From the NCBI GenBank assembly GCA_003511845.1, contig DOIV01000073.1, positions 1-9,325 of the forward strand: 9,325 nucleotides of DNA, read 5' to 3'. Below are positions 1 to 4,949 of the stretch, one piece after another; within the stretch, counting starts at the first letter, position 1; the number at the start of each line of letters is the position of its first letter. The notes under the pieces were generated by a model. It was not told the DNA's origin and made no database searches. It worked only from the letters and a program-made list of their open reading frames with translations. A program made the position numbers and the translations under genes. Source of the DNA: Flavobacteriaceae bacterium (GTDB taxonomy: Bacteria; Bacteroidota; Bacteroidia; Flavobacteriales; Flavobacteriaceae).

Positions 1-1253
1 CCATCATTTGCAGCAAACTCTCCTTCAAAAACTTTTGCTTTACCTTTAAAAATCAATCCTTCTTTCCCTGTGATTTTTGCTACAGAACCTTCTGAAGCTA
101 AATTGCCATATAACATACGTAAATGCCCAGTCATTTTAATCGGATTCTCAATAGGCTTAATCACTTCTTGTCCCTCTTTCAATTCAGGAGCGTCTTTTAA
201 ATTCTCTGCCAAGGTTTTTCCTGTTACAGTTAAACAGTCACCATGAATTAATCCTTTTTTTAATAAATATTTTAATACTGCTGGTATCCCTCCAATTTCA
301 TGCACATCTTCCATTAAATATTTTCCACTTGGTTTTAAATCGGCTAAAAACGGAGTGGTATCACTAATTCGCTGAAAATCTGCTAAGGTAAATTCAATGT
401 CTGCAGCTCTAGCAATTGCCAAAATGTGCAATACTGCATTTGTTGAACCGCCTAAAATAGTCACCAAACGCACTGCATTTTCTAATGATTTTTTGGTAAC
501 AATATCTAAGGGTTTAATATCTTTTTCTAACAGGAGTCGTATCGCTTTACCAGCAAGCACACTCTCCGTTTCTTTTTCCCAACTCTGAGCAGGATTGGAA
601 GCATTATAAGGCAATGCCATCCCCATAGCTTCAATGGCAGATGCCATTGTATTTGCGGTATACATACCACCACAAGCACCTGCACCATTACAAGCTTTCT
701 TTACTATATTTTTATAATCGGTTTCATTCATGGTTCCTGCCACTTTACTTCCCCATGCCTCAAAAGCTGAAACGACATCTAATTTCTCTCCTTTATAAGA
801 ACCCGAAGCAATTGTACCTCCATAGACCAAAATAGAAGGTCTGTTCAATCGCAACATAGCTATCAATGCTCCTGGCATATTTTTATCGCATCCAACAACA
901 GTAATTAAACTATCATAACTCATGGCTTGTACAACCGTTTCCATAGAATCTGCAATAATATCTCGTGAAGGCAATGAATAACGCATCCCAGGTGTCCCCA
1001 TAGAGATACCATCACTAACACCAATCGTGTTAAAAATCAAACCTACCAAATCGGATTCTTGCGTTCCTTTCTTTACAAATTTAGCTAAATCATTCAAATG
1101 CATATTACACGGGTTCCCTTCATAACCTGTACTGGCAATACCTACAAAAGCTTTTTGTAAATCTTCTTCAGTGAGCCCGATGGCATACAACATGGCTTGT
1201 GCCGCTGGTTGCGTAGGGTCTTGAGTTACCGTTTTACTGTATTTGTTTATCAT
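1..1253 (-). CDS. ilvD: Dihydroxy-acid dehydratase IlvD, N-terminal ~75% (runs off left edge)
   Basis: Cytoplasmic Fe-S enzyme that dehydrates 2,3-dihydroxy acids to 2-oxo acids, the shared third step of valine and isoleucine synthesis and the route to the leucine precursor. 417 codons are visible from ATG at 1253; the family is about 560 residues long, so the C-terminal domain with the GRFSGG-type catalytic serine region lies outside. Three cluster cysteines of the family are visible: C49 in GNPCNMH, C122 in GCDKNMPG (with the metal-binding D123-K124 pair), and C194 in [12 protein letters not shown]. Other signature stretches are [18 protein letters not shown] (80-97) and a GGSTNAVLH motif. 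The reading frame is intact to the edge. It is preceded by a 384-bp regulatory region holding a leader peptide and attenuator, which implies control by branched-chain amino-acid supply. Downstream ilv genes probably follow off the window, but this cannot be seen. Confidence 0.97.
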   Translation of the reverse strand, partial: MINKYSKTVTQDPTQPAAQAMLYAIGLTEEDLQKAFVGIASTGYEGNPCNMHLNDLAKFVKKGTQESDLVGLIFNTIGVSDGISMGTPGMRYSLPSRDIIADSMETVVQAMSYDSLITVVGCDKNMPGALIAMLRLNRPSILVYGGTIASGSYKGEKLDVVSAFEAWGSKVAGTMNETDYKNIVKKACNGAGACGGMYTANTMASAIEAMGMALPYNASNPAQSWEKETESVLAGKAIRLLLEKDIKPLDIVTKKSLENAVRLVTILGGSTNAVLHILAIARAADIEFTLADFQRISDTTPFLADLKPSGKYLMEDVHEIGGIPAVLKYLLKKGLIHGDCLTVTGKTLAENLKDAPELKEGQEVIKPIENPIKMTGHLRMLYGNLASEGSVAKITGKEGLIFKGKAKVFEGEFAAND

Positions 1254-1284
1254 TCTATATACTCTTAGTATTCTGTGATTAATC

Positions 1285-1302
1285 TCTAACTCTAGAATTA
1301 GA
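1285..1302. repeat. 18-bp imperfect palindrome upstream of ilvD
   Basis: TCTAA-C-TCTAGA-A-TTAGA reads the same on both strands except for one mismatched symmetrical pair. Its right end is 32 bases before the ilvD start region on the minus strand. It could be an operator for a dimeric regulator or a small RNA hairpin in the leader. In such AT-rich DNA a chance origin is also possible. Confidence 0.35.
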
Positions 1303-1307
1303 ACTAT

Positions 1308-1315
1308 CAAAAATA
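1308..1315 (-). promoter_or_regulatory. Possible internal -7 element before ilvD
   Basis: The minus strand reads TATTTTTG, an exact match to the Bacteroidota TAnnTTTG -7 consensus, 55 bases before the ilvD ATG. No TTG/TTTG -33 element was found at the expected distance, so it may be fortuitous. If active, it would give ilvD a promoter that bypasses the attenuator. Confidence 0.25.
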
Positions 1316-1387
1316 AATTTTACAAGACTATTTTTTTTCTTCTTTACTTTTACCACATTAAACTCAACTTATAAATATCAACTCACG

Positions 1388-1435
1388 GTATTGATTGTCA
1401 ATAATTTATATTGTTTATATTGTTATAGTCAATAC
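1388..1435. repeat. Cluster of phased inverted and tandem repeats
   Basis: On the plus strand GTATTGA (1388-1394) is inverted as TCAATA at 1398-1403 and TCAATAC at 1429-1435. The two GTCAATA copies (1397-1403 and 1428-1434) are 31 bp apart, about three helical turns. Between them lies a perfect 9-bp tandem duplication, TTTATATTG (1405-1413, 1414-1422). The arrangement resembles an operator or a DNA-bending site just downstream of the ilvD attenuator. No regulator can be named from sequence alone. Confidence 0.4.
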
Positions 1436-1437
1436 AT

Positions 1438-1469
1438 AAAAAAAGCCTATATCTATTTAGACACAGGCT
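1438..1469 (-). terminator. Rho-independent terminator of the ilvD attenuator
   Basis: In minus-strand RNA, AGCCUGUGUCU (1469-1459) pairs over 11 bp with AGAUAUAGGCU (1454-1444) around an AAAU loop. It is followed by six further U residues (1443-1438). Two of the pairs are G-U wobbles, so the complete helix exists only in the minus-strand transcript; the plus-strand copy has A-C mismatches there. No structural gene ends upstream of it on this strand. The only ORF before it is the 17-residue Ile/Leu/Val-rich leader peptide. This marks it as an attenuator of ilvD rather than an end-of-operon terminator. Confidence 0.85.
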
Positions 1470-1495
1470 ATAAGTTTGTAATAACTATCTGTATC
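1460..1495 (-). promoter_or_regulatory. Antiterminator hairpin of the ilvD attenuator
   Basis: GAUACAG (1495-1489) can pair over 7 bp (one G-U) with CUGUGUC (1466-1460). Inside it AUA/UAU (1488-1486 with 1472-1470) and GUU/AAC (1485-1483 with 1476-1474) extend the helix, leaving a three-base bulge, a one-base bulge and the loop AUUACA. The right arm is the same sequence that forms the left arm of the terminator, so the two structures exclude each other. The left arm starts inside the leader-peptide stop codon. A ribosome reaching the stop would mask it and allow termination; a ribosome stalled at the Ile/Val codons would leave it free and allow read-through. Pairing was worked out by eye. Confidence 0.7.
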
Positions 1496-1547
1496 AACTC
1501 TTTATAGAGCTAATAATGACAATTAATATGTTATTTAATGTTTTCAT
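1494..1547 (-). CDS. ilv operon leader peptide (17 aa)
   Basis: ATG at 1547 to TGA at 1496-1494 encodes MKTLNNILIVIISSIKS. Eight of 17 residues are Leu, Ile or Val (L4, I7, L8, I9, V10, I11, I12, I15), including an uninterrupted run at 7-12. That bias, the position about 300 bp upstream of ilvD on the same strand, and the mutually exclusive hairpins directly after its stop fit a leader peptide whose translation senses charged branched-chain tRNAs. The peptide itself probably has no function after synthesis. Its last codons can also fold into a small hairpin (1496-1511). No Shine-Dalgarno sequence precedes it, which is normal in Bacteroidota. The hydrophobic run could also resemble a tiny membrane peptide, but the downstream RNA structures favour the attenuator reading. 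Confidence 0.85.
   Translation of the reverse strand: MKTLNNILIVIISSIKS
1496..1511 (-). promoter_or_regulatory. Hairpin within the end of the leader-peptide ORF
   Basis: AGCUCU (1511-1506) pairs with AGAGUU (1501-1496) around AUAA, six pairs including one G-U. It covers the last codons of the leader peptide and stops just before the antiterminator arm. It may act as the pause or '1:2-like' hairpin that synchronises RNA polymerase with the first ribosome. It is compatible with either downstream structure, so its role is less certain than theirs. Confidence 0.4.
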
Positions 1548-1557
1548 TTCTGAACAA

Positions 1558-1589
1558 CAAATATTTAAAATTATTTATTAAAAAGCAAA
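1558..1589 (-). promoter_or_regulatory. Candidate promoter for leader peptide and ilvD
   Basis: TTTG (1589-1586) is followed after 20 bases by AATATTTG (1565-1558), one mismatch from the TAnnTTTG -7 element of Bacteroidota. The element ends only 10 bases before the leader ATG, so the 5' untranslated end would be very short. The match is imperfect and the region is AT-rich. Confidence 0.35.
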
Positions 1590-1604
1590 TATTAACTCTG
1601 AAAT

Positions 1605-1612
1605 TATTTTTG
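1605..1612 (+). promoter_or_regulatory. Candidate -7 element for the lipoprotein-cysM operon
   Basis: TATTTTTG exactly fits the TAnnTTTG -7 consensus and lies 25 bases before the lipoprotein start. No good -33 TTG was found at the usual spacing. It would be divergent from the ilvD leader promoter, with both in the gap 1548-1637. Confidence 0.4.
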
Positions 1613-1637
1613 TAATTTTATAAAAAATAAAAAACCT

Positions 1638-2159
1638 ATGAAAAGATATATTATTATTCTATTGACCTTACTTTTATCTTCATGTGGAAGTTACAACTCT
1701 ATCAACAGTTTTTATAATGCTCATAAAAATGACGCTAATGTTACAGCAATACAAGTACCTAACTATTTACTCAGTTTATTGAGAAATCCTTCTGGTGAAA
1801 TGAATAATTTTATGGGTAATGTTAAAGATATAAGGTATATACAATTGAGTCCAAAAACTGATAATGACAGTAGACTTATCAGTAATCAGATTAACAATTT
1901 AACTACCAATAATTTTGTTGAGGTTTTTAGGGAAAGGAAAGACGTGGTAAAAGAGATTGTCATTTACAAAACAGGAAACAAAAACAACTCTGTATTTTAT
2001 ATGAACGGAAATTTCAGCCCAGAACGTGTACGGAAATATGTAAAAGAAGGGAAGTTTGAAAACCTTTCAAATTCTGTATTTAAAGTAATGGATTTTTCCC
2101 CATCTAATTCAGATAAAAAACCTTCTAATGATTCAAATAAAGAGACTTCTACAAACTAA
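1638..2159 (+). CDS. DUF4252-like lipoprotein
   Basis: 173-residue predicted lipoprotein. A basic N-terminus and hydrophobic stretch (residues 4-13) lead to the lipobox LSSC with C16 as the lipidated cysteine, so the mature protein should be membrane-anchored outside the cytoplasm. The body (about 20-150) resembles the DUF4252 family common in Flavobacteriia: the N-terminal region after the cysteine, the NFMGNVKDIRYIQ stretch (56-68) and the later VKEIVIYKTG segment followed by a short strand-rich part. The biochemical role of this family is not known to me. The C-terminal ~18 residues are a polar Ser/Asn/Lys tail. It is the first gene of the likely operon, and its TAA overlaps the ATG of the nitroreductase gene in TAATG. 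Family assignment is from memory of similar proteins, not a search. Confidence 0.8.
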   Translation: MKRYIIILLTLLLSSCGSYNSINSFYNAHKNDANVTAIQVPNYLLSLLRNPSGEMNNFMGNVKDIRYIQLSPKTDNDSRLISNQINNLTTNNFVEVFRERKDVVKEIVIYKTGNKNNSVFYMNGNFSPERVRKYVKEGKFENLSNSVFKVMDFSPSNSDKKPSNDSNKETSTN

Positions 2160-2890
2160 TGCAAGAAAAAAGTGTTTCAGAGGCAATAAATTATAGACGT
2201 TCGGTAAGAGTTTTTGACGAAAACAAACTTCTTGATACAGAAAAAGTCAGACAATGCATCCAACAAGCTGTATTGGCTCCAAACAGTAGTAATATGCAAC
2301 TTTGGGAGTTCTACCATATTACTTCTACAACTATTAAAAACAAAATGATTCCTCTTTGTTTCAATCAAAATGCGGCAAAAACTGCCCAACAATTACTGGT
2401 TGTGGTTGTTCGTAAAGATCTTTGGAAAAAAAGAGTAAAAGACAACTTAAAGCATATTGACACTTTGTTTACACCAAAACCTAAATCAGAGAAAAGTCGT
2501 AGAGAAAAGGTGATTAGAAACTATTACGAAAAGTTAATCCCAATTACTTATGTAGATTTTTTAGGAGTTTTCGGGTGGATTAAATATTTTACTTTTACAA
2601 CTGTAGGTTTATTTAGACCCATGTACAGAGAAGTACGTGCTAAAGACATTCGTGTAGTTGCTCATAAAAGTGCGGGCTTGGCTGCACAAACCTTTATGCT
2701 AAGTATGGCTGCTATCAATTATGACACTTGCCCAATGGAAGGTACAGATACTTTGAGGATTAAACGTTTATTGAACTTGCCTTTTGGTGCTGAAATTAAT
2801 ATGGTAATTGGTTGTGGTATTAGAAAACCTGAAGGTGTGTATGGAGAACGTTTTAGAATTCCTTTTTCAGAAGTTTGTAAGGAAATTTAA
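2159..2890 (+). CDS. Nitroreductase-family flavoprotein
   Basis: 243-residue cytoplasmic protein of the FMN-dependent nitroreductase fold, whose members reduce nitro compounds, quinones or other electron acceptors with NAD(P)H. The N-terminus carries the FMN-phosphate motif RRSVR (13-17), followed by LAPNSSNMQLWEF (39-51), the equivalent of the family's A-P-S-x-x-N-x-Q-P-W segment. The C-terminal part has CPMEGTD (from residue 191), a family-typical substrate/FMN segment, then the MVIGCGIRKPEG strand. A region around 80-160 is longer and more basic than in small nitroreductases and contains an aromatic stretch near GWIKYFTFTTVGLF. The true substrate cannot be told. The start overlaps the lipoprotein stop by one base, indicating translational coupling, and cysE starts 43 bases downstream. 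Confidence 0.9.
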   Translation: MQEKSVSEAINYRRSVRVFDENKLLDTEKVRQCIQQAVLAPNSSNMQLWEFYHITSTTIKNKMIPLCFNQNAAKTAQQLLVVVVRKDLWKKRVKDNLKHIDTLFTPKPKSEKSRREKVIRNYYEKLIPITYVDFLGVFGWIKYFTFTTVGLFRPMYREVRAKDIRVVAHKSAGLAAQTFMLSMAAINYDTCPMEGTDTLRIKRLLNLPFGAEINMVIGCGIRKPEGVYGERFRIPFSEVCKEI

Positions 2891-2933
2891 TTTTTACAAA
2901 CTAAGTAAACCTAATTTTATATTTCAAATAAAA

Positions 2934-3722
2934 ATGTTTTTAGATTCTATTATAAAAAAAATTCAGTCTCATAAAAAAAGTCATAATCTAGATTTTAGTC
3001 TTAAAACTAAAACAGAAACTTTTACTGACAAGCTGTTTTACACACTTTTTGATGCTAATATTTCTGTAGCAAAAAGCATCAAAGAATTAGGGGAGAATTT
3101 TGATAAAATCACTTCAATTGCTTGTTTTGAACCAGGTGTCACTTGTGAAATTATCTGGAAATCTTTTTTAAACAAACTTCCAGAAATCATTGAAAGCCTA
3201 AATTTAGATGCTCAAGAAATTTTAGACAATGACCCTGCAGCTAAATCTATTGAAGAAGTATACCTAGCTTACCCTGGCTTTTATGCTATTGCTGTTTATA
3301 GGTTTAGTCATGAATTTTACTTGATTGATATGCCTTTAATTCCAAGGTTAATGAGTGAATACGCACATAGGTTAACAGGAATAGATATTAATCCTGGTGC
3401 TAAAATTGGAAAACACTTTTTTATCGATCATGGTACAGGTATTGTTATTGGCGAAACTGTTATCATTAAAAATCATGTAAAAATATATCAAGGGGTAACC
3501 TTAGGTGCTTTGCAAGTTTCTAAGGACATGCAAAACAAAAAGAGGCATCCAACAGTTGAGGATGATGTAACCATTTATGCCAATGCAACTATCTTAGGAG
3601 GAAATACGGTTATTGGCAAAAACTCTACTATTGGTGGAAATGTTTGGATAACCGAGTCTATCCCTGAAAACACATTAGTATATCATACTACTGAAACCGA
3701 AACAAAACCTATTAGCAAATGA
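2934..3722 (+). CDS. cysE: Serine O-acetyltransferase
   Basis: 262-residue enzyme that transfers acetyl from acetyl-CoA to L-serine, making O-acetylserine, the first committed step of cysteine synthesis. An N-terminal helical domain (about 25-145) contains the family segment DPAAKSIEEVYLAYPGF (100-116). It is followed by a left-handed parallel beta-helix of hexapeptide repeats (about 150-250: GAKIGK, GIVIGE, VKIYQG, ATILGG, TVIGKN, TIGGNV). The catalytic pair is visible as D151 in GIDINPGAK and H166 in IDHGTG, with the same 15-residue separation as D143/H158 in E. coli CysE. The ATG at 2934 is preferred; an in-frame ATG at 2808 would place 83 bases inside the nitroreductase gene and add unrelated sequence. 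The C-terminus ends in PISK, without the terminal isoleucine that docks CysK in enterobacteria. The TGA overlaps the cysM start by four bases. Confidence 0.95.
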   Translation: MFLDSIIKKIQSHKKSHNLDFSLKTKTETFTDKLFYTLFDANISVAKSIKELGENFDKITSIACFEPGVTCEIIWKSFLNKLPEIIESLNLDAQEILDNDPAAKSIEEVYLAYPGFYAIAVYRFSHEFYLIDMPLIPRLMSEYAHRLTGIDINPGAKIGKHFFIDHGTGIVIGETVIIKNHVKIYQGVTLGALQVSKDMQNKKRHPTVEDDVTIYANATILGGNTVIGKNSTIGGNVWITESIPENTLVYHTTETETKPISK

Positions 3723-4600
3723 AAAATATTTTAGATTTTATAGGAAACACACCATTAATTAAGTCCAGAAATTTAGTGTCAAATAAAAACATTACACTTT
3801 TATTAAAATTAGAGGGTAACAACCCTGGAGGTAGTGTAAAAGACCGTGCTGCTTATAATATGATTACCTCTGCTTTAGACAGAGGAGATATTCAAAAAGG
3901 AGACAAATTGATTGAAGCCACCAGCGGAAATACAGGTATTGCCTTAGCTATGATTGCCAATATTTTTAATATAGATATTGAGTTGGTTATGCCAGAAAAT
4001 TCCACCAAAGAACGTGTACAAACTATGCGAGCTTATGGTGCTAAAGTTACCTTAACTTCTTCTGATACGGGAATTTTAGGCTCTAGAGATTATGCAGATA
4101 AAAAAGTTCAAGAAGGAGGATATATTATGCTAAACCAATTTGAAAATGATGACAATTGGAAAGCACATTATAACACTACTGGCCCTGAAATTTGGAAAGA
4201 TACAAAAGGCACAATTACACATTTTATTTCTGCCATGGGAACTACAGGTACAATTATGGGTACTTCCACTTTTTTAAAAGAACAAAACAGTAATATTCAA
4301 ATTGTAGGTGCTCAACCAGCTGATAATTCTAAAATACCAGGTATTAGAAAGTGGCCAAAAGCATATCTACCAAAAATTTTTAATGCAAAAAAAGTAGATC
4401 AAACTATTGAAATTAGCGAACAAGAAGCTAGGTCTATGACTAAACGACTAGCCAAAGAAGAAGGTGTTTTTGCAGGTATGAGTAGTGGCGGTGCAGTGGC
4501 AGTTGCCTTGAAACTTGCAGAAACTTTAGACAAAGGTGTTTTAGTAGCAGTGATTTGCGACCGTGGAGATCGGTATTTATCTTCTGATTTGTTTGAGTAG
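3719..4600 (+). CDS. cysM: Cysteine synthase B (O-acetylserine sulfhydrylase)
   Basis: 293-residue PLP enzyme that replaces the acetyl group of O-acetylserine with sulfide (or thiosulfate in CysM types) to form cysteine. The PLP-binding lysine is K41 in NNPGGSVKDR. The substrate loop TSGNTGIALA and the phosphate-binding GTTGTIMGT loop are present. CysM rather than CysK is indicated by the segments AHYNTTGPEIW, IPGIRKWPKAYLP and CDRGDRYLSSDLF, which match E. coli CysM closely, and by the family-typical length. ATGA overlap with cysE (3719-3722) implies coupled translation and a balanced supply of O-acetylserine. It is the last gene of the plus-strand operon and converges with the small membrane gene on the other strand. 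Confidence 0.96.
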   Translation: MKNILDFIGNTPLIKSRNLVSNKNITLLLKLEGNNPGGSVKDRAAYNMITSALDRGDIQKGDKLIEATSGNTGIALAMIANIFNIDIELVMPENSTKERVQTMRAYGAKVTLTSSDTGILGSRDYADKKVQEGGYIMLNQFENDDNWKAHYNTTGPEIWKDTKGTITHFISAMGTTGTIMGTSTFLKEQNSNIQIVGAQPADNSKIPGIRKWPKAYLPKIFNAKKVDQTIEISEQEARSMTKRLAKEEGVFAGMSSGGAVAVALKLAETLDKGVLVAVICDRGDRYLSSDLFE

Positions 4601-4658
4601 TCTTCCCTAAAAGGATATTAAAGACAACTAATCTATTGAACTGTTTTTTTTAGGTATT
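4601..4658 (+). other. Convergent intergenic gap after cysM
   Basis: Short gap between two converging genes. A weak imperfect hairpin can be drawn from GTCTT (4600-4604) and AAGAC (4621-4625), with an inner CC/GG contact. A T8 tract occurs at 4644-4651 but about 18 bases later. No textbook terminator is therefore evident. Termination of cysM here is likely by position but not demonstrated by structure. Confidence 0.35.
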
Positions 4659-4661
4659 TCA
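4645..4661 (+). repeat. Copy 1 of a 17-bp direct repeat
   Basis: TTTTTTTAGGTATTTCA occurs here and again at 7413-7429. In this copy the last three bases are the complement of the stop codon of the small membrane gene. Both copies lie just past the 3' end of, or at the stop of, a minus-strand gene. Confidence 0.5.
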
Positions 4662-4910
4662 TTTATCAGCCTCCCGAGATTTGATTTCAGCAATAATTTT
4701 CTTTATTCTTATAAAATTTAATATTAAGAATATTGCTAGAAGTAATGGAAATAACTGTTCAAAATCAAAAACTTTAGTATTATAATATTCTAAGAACTCA
4801 ACTATAAGCAATACTAAAAAAAGACCTGTCAGTATTCCCGTTATGAGTTCAAGTGTTCTTCTCTTTTTTTTAAGCTCTTCCAAACTCAATTCAGTTAATA
4901 TTTTTTTCAC
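4659..4910 (-). CDS. Small two-helix membrane protein, function unknown
   Basis: 83 residues. A charged N-terminal segment with an ELSLEELKKKRRT stretch (residues 7-19) is followed by a first hydrophobic helix (about 22-41), a short acidic loop containing YYNTKVFDFEQ, a second helix (about 53-68) and a basic/charged tail. The likely topology has both termini on the cytoplasmic side. I do not recognise a named family; similar short inner-membrane proteins are common in Flavobacteriia. The start codon is GTG at 4910. An ATG at 4912-4910 is out of frame and is followed immediately by TGA, and an in-frame TAA lies a few codons upstream, so GTG is the only reasonable start. It follows the acylase gene by 39 bases on the same strand and may be co-transcribed with it. 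Confidence 0.7.
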   Translation of the reverse strand: MKKILTELSLEELKKKRRTLELITGILTGLFLVLLIVEFLEYYNTKVFDFEQLFPLLLAIFLILNFIRIKKIIAEIKSREADK

Positions 4911-4949
4911 ATCTCTTCTTATTTATGCCAATATATAAAGTTACTACTT

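Larger units (their letters stand above)
1254..1437 (-). promoter_or_regulatory. Long untranslated leader between attenuator and ilvD
   Basis: About 184 bases separate the terminator U-tract from the ilvD start. No convincing ORF was found on either strand. The stretch is very AT-rich. It holds a repeat cluster at its 5' part (1388-1435), a -7-like element (1308-1315) and a near-perfect palindrome (1285-1302). If transcription starts upstream of the leader peptide, this is 5' untranslated RNA. If a second promoter exists, this is where it would lie. Confidence 0.5.

Noticed and set aside
397..835. Two plus-strand ORFs opposite ilvD (397-588 and 641-835)
   Set aside because: They are antisense to clear, conserved ilvD coding sequence and their products show no recognisable features.
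1438..1469. Hairpin read as an end-of-gene terminator for the plus-strand or an unseen minus-strand gene
   Set aside because: The U-tract and G-U pairs fit only the minus strand, and no minus-strand structural gene lies upstream, only the leader peptide.
1254..1637. T-box, riboswitch or small-RNA gene upstream of ilvD
   Set aside because: No T-box sequence or recognisable riboswitch core was seen. The leader peptide with competing hairpins explains the regulatory structure.
2177..2392. Minus-strand 71-codon ORF opposite the nitroreductase
   Set aside because: It is a shadow of a convincing flavoprotein gene, with no conserved motif.
2808..2933. 42-codon in-frame N-terminal extension of cysE starting at 2808
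   Set aside because: It lies mostly inside the nitroreductase coding region, encodes sequence unlike the acetyltransferase N-terminus, and a well-placed ATG at 2934 gives the normal family length.
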